A DNA stretch of 64,000 nt from Pseudokineococcus lusitanus (GCF_003751265.1 NZ_RJKN01000001.1:186001-250000); one strand, 5' to 3'. Positions 1 through 8,000 are shown, counted from the stretch's first letter. Notes: generated by a model not told the origin, from the sequence alone. Numbers and translations: made by a program.

Positions 1-40
1 AGGCCGCACCCTCACTACCGCCTCAGCGTCACCTTGGTCG

Positions 41-154
41 CTAGGCGAAGCGCCAGATCGCCACAACGGCGCACAGGGCCAAGAAGGACCCGTACATGAT
101 GATCTGACCTCGGGTGCTGGCGGGCCGCCAGTTACCGCCCTTCACCCAGGGCAT
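41..154 (-). CDS. Tiny predicted membrane protein (37 aa)
   Basis: This short reading frame starts at ATG (complement of 152-154) and stops at TAG (41-43). Its first half is polar (PWVKGGNWRPASTRGQ) and its second half is a single hydrophobic segment (IIMYGSFLALCAVVAIW), so a one-span membrane protein is likely. Its start overlaps the TAA stop of the 25-residue ORF upstream (TAATG), an arrangement typical of translational coupling. I recognise no family and the length makes chance possible; the coupling and the matching membrane character of its partner are the main support. Confidence 0.4.
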   Translation of the reverse strand: MPWVKGGNWRPASTRGQIIMYGSFLALCAVVAIWRFA

Positions 155-231
155 TACTTCTTGTTCCTGCGCAGGAACATGACAACCGCAATGACGGCGA
201 AGATGGCAATGAGAACAAAGAAGAACTCCAT
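154..231 (-). CDS. Tiny predicted single-span membrane protein (25 aa)
   Basis: The ORF encodes a peptide that is almost entirely one transmembrane segment (EFFFVLIAIFAVIAVVMFL) followed by a basic tail RRNKK, which predicts an inward-facing C-terminus. The same frame is open upstream to position 360, but that part is arginine-rich and looks non-coding, so I chose the ATG at 231. Its stop overlaps the ATG of the 37-residue ORF. No family is recognised. It could be a small membrane modulator or a toxin-like peptide, but nothing in the sequence decides this. Confidence 0.4.
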   Translation of the reverse strand: MEFFFVLIAIFAVIAVVMFLRRNKK

Positions 232-601
232 GCTGATGGAGCCGCCGCTAGTACCCACTGTCACCTCACCACTAATGGCGGCCGCGCCCACGCTGCCCGC
301 TCTGGGGCGGCGACCATAGCCAGGCCGACGACGATGCGCCCCCCAGCAGCGACACACCACTCGTCCGTGTTGCCACCTGTAGCACCCGTCTCACTTGACG
401 ACCGTCTACCGGTGACGCCACAGGTCAGCGGCCCGTCGAGGCGTCGCTTGGCAGCGGGCGTCCCGATAGCCCTGTCCGGTTTGAATTTTCACTCAGGGGC
501 GTCATACGGACGGCCCCGGTGGCGGCGCGAGAGTCGGTTGGCCTCGCGGGCGAGCTGGACGATCGAAGGTCCCGACCATGCGGCGAACCTGGGCGTCGCC
601 G
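232..601. other. Intergenic stretch with no convincing gene
   Basis: About 370 bases separate the tiny membrane ORFs from the unknown protein ending at 602. Frames here are short, arginine- and proline-rich and match nothing I recognise. The segment around 455-500 (gtcccgatag ... gaattttcac) vaguely resembles the ends of actinobacterial IS21-like elements, but only one such motif is present and no transposase accompanies it. Confidence 0.3.
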
Positions 602-1057
602 TCAGCGGCGCGCCAGCTGTAGCTGCTCGCGCGTCCACGGGCCCGCGCCGTGCAGCCACCGGTCCAACCAGTGAGGCCACCGGACCCATCGGCGGTTCCA
701 CTCCTGGAGGAAGCAGGCCTCGGCGTAGTCCAACGGGGTGACGACGCCTGCCGTGGCGGTGCCCGCGGGCGACCGGCGCACGGCGTCGTCGACCAGCGCC
801 TGCAGCGCGGCGGCGTCGACCTCACCGGTGAGGGTGAGCACCACGCGCTCCTCCTTCCGCACGCTCGCGATGGCCAGGACCGCGCCGTCGACTCGATAGG
901 CGGCCACGTACTCGCCGTCCTCGACCATCAGGAACTCCATCGACCCAGCCGCATACGCCGCATCGGCGTAGACGTCGAGGTCACCGTCACGGTCGAGCAC
1001 GAAGACCGCCCCGCCGACCGGCGCCTCATCACGAGCCACCGCCGACCCCCTGCTCAT
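602..1057 (-). CDS. Hypothetical protein beside the resolvase
   Basis: A 151-residue soluble protein of unknown function. The middle (from about residue 14) has alternating strand-like hydrophobic stretches (AVFVLDRDGDLDVYAD, MEFLMVEDGEYVAAYRVDG, RVVLTLTGEVDAAALQALV), and the C-terminus is tryptophan-rich (EWNRRWVRWPHWLDRW). The start at ATG 1057 overlaps the 3' end of the resolvase by 29 bases; a GTG at 1039 is an alternative. Close packing suggests co-transcription with the resolvase, as accessory cargo of the element. No signal peptide or membrane span is visible. I do not recognise the family. Confidence 0.6.
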   Translation of the reverse strand: MSRGSAVARDEAPVGGAVFVLDRDGDLDVYADAAYAAGSMEFLMVEDGEYVAAYRVDGAVLAIASVRKEERVVLTLTGEVDAAALQALVDDAVRRSPAGTATAGVVTPLDYAEACFLQEWNRRWVRWPHWLDRWLHGAGPWTREQLQLARR

Positions 1058-1622
1058 CCGTCGCCCGCGAGCCCAGGACGTTGCGGTAGATGGTGTTGCG
1101 GGAGACACCGAGGTGGGCGGCAACGCCGGTGACGGTGGCGCCCGGCTGGGCGAGCAGCGCCCGGGCCGCCTCGATCCGCTCGGGGCCCATGACGGTCGGG
1201 CGGCCGCCGACGCGGCCGCGGGCGCGGGCGGCCTCGAGCCCGGCGATGGTCCGCTCCCGGATGAGCTGACGCTCGAAGTCCGCCAGGGCCCCGAAGATCG
1301 AGAACACCAGCCGACCGCCGGCGGTGGTGGTGTCGATGGACTCGGTCAGGGACCGGAAGCCCACTCCCCTGGCCTCGAGCTCGTTGACCGTGGCGAGCAG
1401 GTGCGGCAGGGACCGGCCGAGCCGGTCCAAACGCCAGACGACGAGGGTGTCGCCGGGCAGCAGCCGCTCGAGGAGCTGGGCTAGCTGAGGCCGGTCGTCG
1501 CGGGAGCCGGAGGCGACGTCGGTCCACAGCCGGGCGCAGCCGGCAGCGGTCAGCGCATCGTGCTGGAGCGAAGCGTCCTGCGAGGTCGTCGAGACCCGGG
1601 CGTATCCGTGGGCGTGAGGCAC
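1029..1622 (-). CDS. Serine recombinase / resolvase (Tn3-type)
   Basis: A 197-residue site-specific recombinase of the resolvase/invertase family. The N-terminus has the catalytic-serine signature YARVSTTSQD at about residues 6-15. It is followed by the conserved WRLDRLGRS block and the ALADFERQLIRERTIAGLEAAR region ahead of the E-helix. The C-terminus is a helix-turn-helix (VTGVAAHLGVSRNTIYRNV), so the protein has full resolvase length. The start is the GTG at 1622, because the residues further upstream do not look like protein. Dyad sequences just upstream (1632-1693) could be its res site. It probably mediates resolution or inversion for the accessory region. No transposase is left nearby apart from an IS30 fragment about 12 kb away. 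Confidence 0.9.
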   Translation of the reverse strand: MPHAHGYARVSTTSQDASLQHDALTAAGCARLWTDVASGSRDDRPQLAQLLERLLPGDTLVVWRLDRLGRSLPHLLATVNELEARGVGFRSLTESIDTTTAGGRLVFSIFGALADFERQLIRERTIAGLEAARARGRVGGRPTVMGPERIEAARALLAQPGATVTGVAAHLGVSRNTIYRNVLGSRATDEQGVGGGS

Positions 1623-1631
1623 TCCCCCACT

Positions 1632-1693
1632 GTGCCGGAAAGGCCGACCACCGGGTTGTGGCACGCCGAGGTTTCCGCCACGGGTTTTGGCAC
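1632..1693. promoter_or_regulatory. Possible resolvase binding (res-like) dyads
   Basis: Directly upstream of the resolvase there is GTGCC at 1632-1636 facing GGCAC at 1660-1664, and a second GGCAC at 1689-1693. The two right-hand half-sites lie in near-repeats, GGGTTGTGGCACG and GGGTTTTGGCACG, spaced 29 bases apart. Resolvases bind paired inverted half-sites next to their own gene, so this is a reasonable res or operator candidate, but no consensus was tested. Confidence 0.3.
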
Positions 1694-1760
1694 GTCCACT
1701 ATCAGCGTGTCGCGCTCTCGCCGCCCGCCCCCGGCGACTGTCCCTCAAACCATCGGTTTA

Positions 1761-1795
1761 GTTGTGAGGCGGTCGGGTTGTCGCTTCCTCACAAC
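1761..1795 (-). terminator. Hairpin downstream of the first thiol oxidoreductase gene
   Basis: Perfect 9-bp arms GTTGTGAGG (1761-1769) and CCTCACAAC (1787-1795) are separated by 17 bases, 35-70 bases after the stop of the minus-strand gene ending at 1830. There is no T-run, so it may be a weak terminator or mRNA-stabilising hairpin. Confidence 0.4.
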
Positions 1796-1829
1796 GACAC
1801 CTCCCCCGACGGCGTGGCGGACCTCGTGA

Positions 1830-2534
1830 TCAGTCGGTTGCGGCGAGGGCCTGGTCGACAAGCTCGCGGAAGTGGTCGGGCGAGGTCGGCTCGATGCGCT
1901 GGCCGTCGAGGAAGAACGTCGGGGTGCCCTGGACGCCGAGGGCCTGGCCGTCGGTGAGGTCCTGGCCGACCCGCTGCAGGGTGGCGGGATCGGCCACGGC
2001 CGCGTCGTAGGCGGCCAGGTCCAGCCCGAGGTCGGCGGCGTAGCCGCGGAAGACTTTCGCTTGGGAGGCCTCCTGGTGAGACCAGTCCTCCTGGGTCTCG
2101 TACAGCCGCTGGTACATGACCTCGAAGGCGTCCTGGCCGGCGGCGGCCTCGACGGCGACCGCGGCGGTCTCGGAGTTGGGGTGCCCGGGCAGCGGGAAGT
2201 ACCGGGCGACCACGCTCAGGCGACCCTCGTACTCCGCCCGCAGCTCTTCCACGGTGGGGTAGACCTCGGCGCACGCCTCGCACTCCAGGTCCAGGAACTC
2301 CACCAGCACCGGCGCTCCGGACCCGGCGTCGGACAGGTAGTGACTGTCCTGGCGGACCAGCGGCACGTCGGCCTGCGCGGTCGGGGTCGGTCCGCCACCG
2401 CCGGAGACGACCGTGAGGACCACCAGCGCCGCGACCACCGCTAGGAATCCCCCGGCGGCCAGGGTCAGGACCCGCGACAGCCTGCTGGGACGACGTCGGC
2501 GGGGCGGCGTCACACGGCCCGGTGCAGTGCTCAT
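1830..2534 (-). CDS. Membrane-anchored DsbA-like thiol oxidoreductase, copy 1
   Basis: A 234-residue thioredoxin-fold protein of the DsbA/DSBA_Thioredoxin_4 type. A basic N-terminus (PPRRRRPSRLSR) precedes one membrane anchor at about residues 24-43, so the catalytic domain should face outside. The active site is CEAC in FLDLECEACAEVYPTVEEL (about residues 82-100), and the cis-proline loop is GVQGTPTFFLDG near the C-terminus. Known relatives oxidise or isomerise disulfides in exported proteins. It is transcribed divergently from the ArsR gene across an ArsR-type operator, so metal-responsive control is likely. A diverged copy lies at 13,978-14,676. Its exact substrate is not evident. Confidence 0.85.
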   Translation of the reverse strand: MSTAPGRVTPPRRRRPSRLSRVLTLAAGGFLAVVAALVVLTVVSGGGGPTPTAQADVPLVRQDSHYLSDAGSGAPVLVEFLDLECEACAEVYPTVEELRAEYEGRLSVVARYFPLPGHPNSETAAVAVEAAAGQDAFEVMYQRLYETQEDWSHQEASQAKVFRGYAADLGLDLAAYDAAVADPATLQRVGQDLTDGQALGVQGTPTFFLDGQRIEPTSPDHFRELVDQALAATD

Positions 2535-2584
2535 CAGATGTCCTCCAGCAGCCCTCGGTCACCGGTCATGGCGACGGCTCACCA

Positions 2585-2604
2585 TAACGAACTAATGAAC
2601 GTTA
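2585..2604. promoter_or_regulatory. ArsR-type operator, copy 1
   Basis: TAACG (2585-2589) and CGTTA (2600-2604) form a dyad in the gap between the divergent thiol oxidoreductase and ArsR genes. The core spacing TAAC-N12-GTTA is the same as in the second cassette copy, while the spacer bases differ, which supports a conserved protein-binding site. Its place between two divergent starts would let one repressor control both directions. Confidence 0.6.
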
Positions 2605-2615
2605 GAGTTACTGAC

Positions 2616-3041
2616 GTGGAGAGAGTCGACGACTGCGACCTGCTGTGCCTGGACCTGCCGCACGCCGAGCGGGTCCGCGCGGCCGTGCCGGCCCCGGGCG
2701 CCCTCGACGACGCCGCGGCGCGGGCCAAGGCGCTGTCGGACCCGACCCGGCTGCGGGTCGCAACGGCCCTGGCGACCGGCGGAGCCATGTGCGGGTGCGA
2801 CCTGGCCTGGGTGACCGGGCTGGCGACCAACCTGGTCTCCCACCACGCCCGGGCGCTGCGCGCCGCCGGGCTCGCGAGCTCACGGCGCGACGGCAAGCTC
2901 GTGATGTATCAGCTCACCCCAGCGGGGGTCGCGCTGCTCGGCGCGCTGACCGGCACCGGCGCTCTCACCCACCTCGCCAGTACCGCCGGTGCCGCTGGTG
3001 TCGCCGGCGCGCCGGCCGACCAGGGAGCGGCGACCCGATGA
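2616..3041 (+). CDS. ArsR/SmtB-family metal sensor, copy 1
   Basis: A 141-residue winged-helix repressor. The N-terminus holds CDLLCLDLPHAERVR, and the DNA-binding core runs from ALSDPTRLRVATAL through TGLATNLVSHHARALRAAG to the wing RRDGKLVMYQL. The MCGCDL segment places a Cys-x-Cys where CadC/ArsR-type sensors carry ELCVCDL, so Cd, Pb, Zn or As(III) sensing by thiols is likely; the actual metal is inferred. GTG at 2616 was chosen because it matches the start of the second copy and lies after the operator. The stop overlaps the transporter start (ATGA), so the two are translationally coupled. Confidence 0.88.
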   Translation: MERVDDCDLLCLDLPHAERVRAAVPAPGALDDAAARAKALSDPTRLRVATALATGGAMCGCDLAWVTGLATNLVSHHARALRAAGLASSRRDGKLVMYQLTPAGVALLGALTGTGALTHLASTAGAAGVAGAPADQGAATR

Positions 3042-3889
3042 GCACCCCGACGCGCCCCGCGGCGCCGGTCTTGAACGGTGCCCGGCGGGCGGTGCTGACC
3101 CGCCGGGTCCGCTGGGTCGTGGCCATCACGATCACCTGGAACGTCGTCGAGGCCGTCGTGGCCATCACCGCCGGCCGCGACGCGTCCTCGACCGCCCTGG
3201 TCGCGTTCGGGCTCGACTCCGTCGTCGAGGTGCTGTCCGCCGCCGCAGTGGCGTGGCAGTTCTCCGCCCCCGACCCCCAGGCCCGCGAACGGGTCGCGAT
3301 GCGGTTGATCGCGGTGTCCTTCGTCGGCCTGGCCCTGTTCGTCTCCGTCGACGCCCTCCGCACCCTGTTAGGCACTGCCGAGCCCAAGCACTCGACCATC
3401 GGCATCGCCTTGGCCGCGCTCAGCCTCGCCGTGATGCCGTTCCTGTCCTGGTTCGAACGCCGCACCGGCCGCGAGCTCGGCTCAGCCTCAGCCGTGGTCG
3501 ACTCCAAGCAGACGCTGCTGTGCACCTACCTGTCCGCGGTCCTGCTGGTCGGACTGCTGCTCAACTCCACCCTCGGGTGGACCTGGGCCGACCCGATCGC
3601 GGCCCTGGTCATCGCCGCCGTCGCCCTCAAGGAAGCCCGCGAGGCCTGGCGCGGTGACGCCTGCTGCGCCCCCACCGCCCTGACCGCTCACGCCGACGAC
3701 CCTGCACCGGTCGACGGCCAGGTCGATCCTTCGCCTGGGGCTCAGCCGGGGGTTCAGGGGGCCGGGTGCGAGGACGGCCGCTGTTCGGTGCCCACGGGCT
3801 CGTCCCGTCGAGGCCGGCCCGCGCCCATGTCTTCGCCCGTGCCCACGCCCACGCCCACGGCCACGGCCACGGCCACGCCGGGGTCATAG
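3038..3889 (+). CDS. CDF-like cation efflux transporter, copy 1
   Basis: A 283-residue membrane protein with about six spans. It carries the polar membrane motif FGLDSVVEVLSAAAVAW (second helix) and DSKQTLLCTYLSAV plus WADPIAALVIAAVALKEA (fifth and sixth helices), a pattern of cation diffusion facilitators and related actinobacterial cation transporters. A Cys pair (RGDACCAP) follows the last helix, and a Cys-containing tail (GCEDGRCS) ends in proline/threonine/alanine repeats. It probably exports the metal sensed by the coupled ArsR protein. The extreme C-terminus differs from that of copy 2, and a +/-1 frame there would encode a His-rich tail, so a frame slip is possible. Confidence 0.78.
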   Translation: MSTPTRPAAPVLNGARRAVLTRRVRWVVAITITWNVVEAVVAITAGRDASSTALVAFGLDSVVEVLSAAAVAWQFSAPDPQARERVAMRLIAVSFVGLALFVSVDALRTLLGTAEPKHSTIGIALAALSLAVMPFLSWFERRTGRELGSASAVVDSKQTLLCTYLSAVLLVGLLLNSTLGWTWADPIAALVIAAVALKEAREAWRGDACCAPTALTAHADDPAPVDGQVDPSPGAQPGVQGAGCEDGRCSVPTGSSRRGRPAPMSSPVPTPTPTATATATPGS

Positions 3890-3971
3890 CCGACCGGTCG
3901 TCGCCCGTCTGCAGTTGGTCGGGTTCTGGTCGTCGGGCGAGGCGACCACCTCCTCCCACCTGGGAATAGGG

Positions 3972-3986
3972 TACCCCCCGGGGGTA
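3972..3986. promoter_or_regulatory. CsoR-type copper operator
   Basis: TACCCCCCGGGGGTA is a 15-bp G/C-tract palindrome with a central C. G-tract dyads flanked by TA are the known form of CsoR/RcnR-family operators. It ends 11 bases before the ATG of the copper ATPase, so binding would block transcription of that gene. No csoR gene is present in the window; the repressor must be encoded elsewhere. Confidence 0.65.
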
Positions 3987-3997
3987 TTGTGGTGGGC

Positions 3998-6208
3998 ATG
4001 GTTCATCTGCGTCACGGCCCGCGCGTCGCCGCCCACGGCTCGTCCGACGGCTCTCATGGCGACCACGCCCCCACCGGCACGACGGCCGAGCACACGTGCC
4101 CGATGCACCCCGAGGTCCGCCAGCAGGGGCCGGGGGCGTGCCCGATCTGCGGGATGGCGTTGGAGCCGGTGACGGTCACTGCCGAGGACGGTCCGAGCCC
4201 GGAGCTGGTCGACTTCACCCGGCGGCTGTGGGTCGCGGTGGTGCTGACGGTGCCGGTGGTGGTCCTCGAGATGGGCGCCCACCTGTTTCCAGTCGTGCAC
4301 GACTTCGTACCGCCGGCGGTGTCGGTGTGGGTGCAGCTGGTGCTGGCGACCCCGGTGGTGCTGTGGGCGGGGTGGCCGTTCTTCGTGCGGGGTGTGGCCT
4401 CGGTGCGCAGCCGGCACCTGAACATGTTCACGTTGGTCGCCCTGGGGACCGGGGTGGCGTGGGCCTTCAGCGTCGTGGCGGTCCTGGCGCCGGGGATCTT
4501 CCCGGCGGCTTTCCGCGGCATGGGCGGGACGGTCGACGTCTACTTCGAGCCCGCCGCTGTCATCGCGACGCTGGTGCTGCTGGGGCAGGTGCTCGAGCTG
4601 CGGGCCCGCGACCGCACCTCCGGGGCGGTGCGCGCCCTGCTGGACCTGACCCCGCCGACCGCCCGCCGGGTCGAGACCGACGGCAGCGAGCACGACGTCG
4701 ACCTGGCCGACATTGCCGTGGGCGACCTCGTGCGGGTGCGCCCCGGGGAGAAGGTCCCGGTCGACGGGACCGTCGAGTCCGGCCGCGCGAGCGTCGACGA
4801 GTCGATGGTCACCGGCGAGTCGATGCCGGTGACCAAGACCGGCGGTGACCCGGTGATCGGGGGGACGCTGGCCTCCGGCGGTGGGCTGCTGGTACGCGCT
4901 GGCGCTGTCGGCGGCGACACTGTCCTGGCCCGGGTAGTCGACCTTGTCTCGGCCGCGCAGCGCTCCCGCGCCCCGATCCAGGCGACCGTCGACAAGGTCG
5001 CCGCGGTCTTCGTGCCCGTGGTCATCGCCGTGGCCGTGGCCGCCTTCGTGGTGTGGGCGCTGGTCGGCCCCGACCCCGCCCTGGCGCACGCCTTGATCGT
5101 CGCGGTCAGCGTGCTGATCATCGCCTGCCCGTGCGCGCTGGGGCTGGCCACGCCGATGTCGGTGATGGTCGGCGTCGGCCGCGCCGCCGGCGCCGGCGTG
5201 CTGGTCAAGGACGCCCAAGCGATGGAGCGGCTGGAGAAGGTCGACACCGTCGTGGTCGACAAGACCGGCACCCTGACCCAGGGCCGCCCCGAGCTCACCG
5301 ACATCCACGCCGTCGAGGGCGCCGACCCCACCCGGGTGCTGCGGCTGGCCGCCGCGCTCGAGCGGTCCTCCGAGCACCCCCTGGCCCACGCCGTGGTGAC
5401 CGCCGCCGACAGCCAGCCCGACGCGCGGACCGCTGGAGGCCCAGTGGTCAGCGACTTCGCCGCCCCCGCCGGGCGTGGGGTGTCCGGGGTCGTCGACGGC
5501 CACCGCGTGCTGGTCGGCAGCGCCGCCCACCTGCGCGAGCACGACGTCGACCCCTCTCCGCTGGAGGGCGACGCCGACCGGGTCCGCGCCGGCGCGGCGA
5601 CCGGCGTGCTGGTCGCCGTCGACGGCGCCCCAGCCGCGGTCCTGGCGATCGCCGACCCGATCCGCCAGACCACCGCCGAGGCGCTGGCGGCGCTGCGCGC
5701 CGACGGGCTCGAGGTCGTAATGCTCACCGGTGACGCCCACGCGACCGCCGCCGCGGTCGCCGGGCAGGTCGGCATCGACCGGTTCGAGGCCGAGGTCACC
5801 CCCGAGCGCAAGCACGAGGTCGTCGCCGAGCTCCGCGCCCGAGGGAGGGTCGTGGCGATGGTCGGTGACGGCGTCAACGACGCCCCCGCCCTGGCCGCGG
5901 CCGACGTGGGCGTGGCGATGGGCACCGGCACCGACGTCGCCCTGGAGAGCGCCGGGGTCACCCTGCTGCAGGCCGACCTGACCGCCCTGGTCCGCGCCCG
6001 CCGGCTGTCGCGGGCGACCATGCGCAACATTCGCCAGAACCTGGTCTTCGCGTTCGTCTACAACGGCGCGGGCATCCCGATCGCCGCGGGCGTGCTGTAC
6101 CCCGCGACCGGTCTGCTGCTGTCCCCCGTCCTCGCCGCGGCCGCGATGGCCCTGTCGTCCTTCAGCGTCATCACCAACGCCCTGCGGTTGCGCACCACCA
6201 CCACCTGA
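3998..6208 (+). CDS. Copper-type P1B ATPase with N-terminal heavy-metal-binding domain
   Basis: A 736-residue heavy-metal-exporting ATPase. The N-terminus is His-rich and then carries the Cys-based domain [20 protein letters not shown] (about residues 31-50), found in many Cu/Ag pumps. It then has TGESMPVTK (actuator), the membrane CPC site [12 protein letters not shown], the phosphorylated Asp in [20 protein letters not shown] (HP motif), MLTGD and [17 protein letters not shown]. The last helix has [11 protein letters not shown], a Cu+-specificity signature. ATG 3998 is preferred over in-frame GTGs at 3989 and 3992 because those touch the CsoR-type operator; there is no strong ribosome site, so a leaderless transcript is possible. 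It exports cytosolic copper. Confidence 0.92.
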   Translation: MVHLRHGPRVAAHGSSDGSHGDHAPTGTTAEHTCPMHPEVRQQGPGACPICGMALEPVTVTAEDGPSPELVDFTRRLWVAVVLTVPVVVLEMGAHLFPVVHDFVPPAVSVWVQLVLATPVVLWAGWPFFVRGVASVRSRHLNMFTLVALGTGVAWAFSVVAVLAPGIFPAAFRGMGGTVDVYFEPAAVIATLVLLGQVLELRARDRTSGAVRALLDLTPPTARRVETDGSEHDVDLADIAVGDLVRVRPGEKVPVDGTVESGRASVDESMVTGESMPVTKTGGDPVIGGTLASGGGLLVRAGAVGGDTVLARVVDLVSAAQRSRAPIQATVDKVAAVFVPVVIAVAVAAFVVWALVGPDPALAHALIVAVSVLIIACPCALGLATPMSVMVGVGRAAGAGVLVKDAQAMERLEKVDTVVVDKTGTLTQGRPELTDIHAVEGADPTRVLRLAAALERSSEHPLAHAVVTAADSQPDARTAGGPVVSDFAAPAGRGVSGVVDGHRVLVGSAAHLREHDVDPSPLEGDADRVRAGAATGVLVAVDGAPAAVLAIADPIRQTTAEALAALRADGLEVVMLTGDAHATAAAVAGQVGIDRFEAEVTPERKHEVVAELRARGRVVAMVGDGVNDAPALAAADVGVAMGTGTDVALESAGVTLLQADLTALVRARRLSRATMRNIRQNLVFAFVYNGAGIPIAAGVLYPATGLLLSPVLAAAAMALSSFSVITNALRLRTTTT

Positions 6209-6301
6209 GCCGAACCTGCCCCGAACCCACATCGAGGCCACCGGCGCCCGCGCCGGTGGCCCGATCGACACCCCACCGGACCCGAGAGGAGGCCTGCACC
6301 G

Positions 6302-7033
6302 ATGAGCACGCCGACGATGCGGCCCTCGGGCTCGCTGACGCATCCGGCACCCGCCGGTCAAGCTGCTGGTGGGGCCGGCAGCCGGGGTCCGGGTGGGAGC
6401 ACGCGCGGGCGCGCGAGCCGGAGTGGGCGGCGCGGTAAGGCCGCCGTCGTCCACGGTCGCGGTGAGCACCGTCGCATCCCGACGGTGGCCGACGCTGCGC
6501 AATGGGCGGCCGTGATGCTGCTGGCGACCGGCGTGGTCGTCATGCATGCCGTGCTCGGCCTGGCCCCGGCCTCCTCGACGTCCCTGGCCGGCTCCCCCGC
6601 CTCCACCTCGGCTACTCCTGCGGCCATCACCCAAACCGTCACCGAGACCGTCACCCGGACCGGCCCCGAGACCGTCACCCAGACCATCGGGTCGACGTCG
6701 ATGTCCACGTCTGGCGTCTCGTCGGGTGTCGCCGCCGCTCAGGTGTCGCCGGACGCCGGCCACGGCGGTCCGGCCGACCCGTCCGGTCATGACTGCGTGC
6801 ACTGCCAGGGCGCGGACCACGCGATGTCGTTGGGGCACCTGTGCTTGGCGGTCGTCGGCGGGTTGCTGCTGGCCGGTGCTGCTGCGTGGGGCCGGCGCCG
6901 TCACCGGCTGCCGGTGCTGGACCTCGACGTCCGGCGCAGCGAGCAAGGGCTCCGCCCACCGGCGCGGGCGGTGCTGGGCGTCCCACCCTGGAGTCATCTG
7001 TCCTTGGCGCAGCTGTCCCTGCTGCGGGTGTGA
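6302..7033 (+). CDS. DUF6153-like membrane protein (copper module)
   Basis: A 243-residue protein with a basic, low-complexity N-terminus. One membrane span follows at about residues 66-88 (QWAAVMLLATGVVVMHAVLG), then a Thr/Val/Ser-rich extracytoplasmic stretch, HDCVHCQGADHAMSLGHLC (His/Cys pairs) and a second span (LAVVGGLLLAGAAAW). The end SLAQLSLLRV is shared in form with the protein at 8927-9406 (SLAQLCLRRV). This fits the DUF6153 family, small membrane proteins often next to copper genes. It sits between the copper ATPase and the DUF305 lipoprotein on the same strand, so it is probably part of one copper-responsive unit. The biochemical role is unknown. Confidence 0.7.
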   Translation: MSTPTMRPSGSLTHPAPAGQAAGGAGSRGPGGSTRGRASRSGRRGKAAVVHGRGEHRRIPTVADAAQWAAVMLLATGVVVMHAVLGLAPASSTSLAGSPASTSATPAAITQTVTETVTRTGPETVTQTIGSTSMSTSGVSSGVAAAQVSPDAGHGGPADPSGHDCVHCQGADHAMSLGHLCLAVVGGLLLAGAAAWGRRRHRLPVLDLDVRRSEQGLRPPARAVLGVPPWSHLSLAQLSLLRV

Positions 7034-7144
7034 CAGGTCACCGGAGCCGTCGACCCCGACGCGCTCCGGGCCCTGTCATCACGCGTGAGCACCACGTGCT
7101 TCGCGTGCATCTACCCCGCAGCACACAGCCGCAAGGAGAACTTC

Positions 7145-7810
7145 GTGAAGATCCGCACCGTGATGCCCGCCCTCGCCCTGACCAGCGCCCTGGTCCTGGC
7201 CGGTTGCGGCGACGACGACGCCCCGATGCCCGGCATGGACATGGGTTCAGGCAGCACCTCCAGCCCCACCAGCAGCTCCTCGGCCACCGAGGGGGGCGAC
7301 AACGAGCACAGCCAGGACACCCCGACCGGCGAGGCCGCCGACGTGATGTTCCTGCAGATGATGTACCCCCACCACGCCCAGGCGACCGAGATGGCGGCGC
7401 TGGCGCAGGGCCGCACCGACAACCAGGCCGTGCTGGACCTGGCCACCCAGATCGAGCAGGCCCAGGGCCCGGAGATGGAGGAGATGGCCCAGCTGCTCGA
7501 GAGCCTCGGTGAGCCCGCACCCTCGGCCGACATGAGCGCGATGGAGGGCATGGACCACGGCTCGGGGTCGATGAGCGGGATGATGGACGAGGAGGACATG
7601 ACCACTCTGGAGGCCGCCTCGGGCCGCGAGTTCGACCAGATGTGGCTGTCGATGATGATCGAGCACCACACCGGTGCGGTCGAGATGGCCCGCACCGAGC
7701 TCGAGAACGGCGCCGACCCGCAGGTCAAGCAGCTGGCGACCGAGATCATCGAGGGCCAGGAGGCCGAAATCACCACGATGACCGAGCTCGTCAACCAGCC
7801 CCCTCGCTGA
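7145..7810 (+). CDS. DUF305 family lipoprotein
   Basis: A 221-residue exported lipoprotein. The signal sequence ends in the lipobox LVLAGC (about residues 15-20). A Met/Asp/Ser-rich linker (MPGMDMGSGS) follows, then two DUF305 repeats, each with the histidine motif MMYPHHAQATEMA and MMIEHHTGAVEMA. DUF305 proteins are ferritin-like four-helix bundles often linked to copper and other metals; a metal-binding role at the outer face of the membrane is inferred. GTG 7145 is chosen because AAGGAG lies just upstream and the signal peptide begins there. It follows the DUF6153-like gene by about 110 bases, and a strong hairpin follows it. Confidence 0.88.
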   Translation: MKIRTVMPALALTSALVLAGCGDDDAPMPGMDMGSGSTSSPTSSSSATEGGDNEHSQDTPTGEAADVMFLQMMYPHHAQATEMAALAQGRTDNQAVLDLATQIEQAQGPEMEEMAQLLESLGEPAPSADMSAMEGMDHGSGSMSGMMDEEDMTTLEAASGREFDQMWLSMMIEHHTGAVEMARTELENGADPQVKQLATEIIEGQEAEITTMTELVNQPPR

Positions 7811-7853
7811 CCGCCCCCGCAGCACCCGGGACTTCACGGCAGGTCGGCCCTCG

Positions 7854-7898
7854 GCCCGCGTCCTGCTCGCCACACCGCGTGGCGGGCAGGACGCGGGC
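7854..7898 (+). terminator. Strong hairpin terminator after the DUF305 gene
   Basis: Two 18-base arms (7854-7871 and 7881-7898) pair with a single mismatch around a 9-base loop. There is no T-run, as is common in high-GC actinomycetes. It closes the copper unit and also separates it from the converging GNAT gene. Confidence 0.65.
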
Positions 7899-8000
7899 CT
7901 GCCCTCGACGGAGACATGCCGCCAGATCGCGGCCCGTAGAAGCACCCCCGAGCCCCCCCTCCCCCGAGCCACCCGGACCACCTCAGAGCCACCCCTGGGG

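Noticed and set aside
3884-6997. Very long minus-strand open frame over the copper ATPase
   Set aside because: It is antisense to a perfectly conserved P1B ATPase and is an artefact of high GC.
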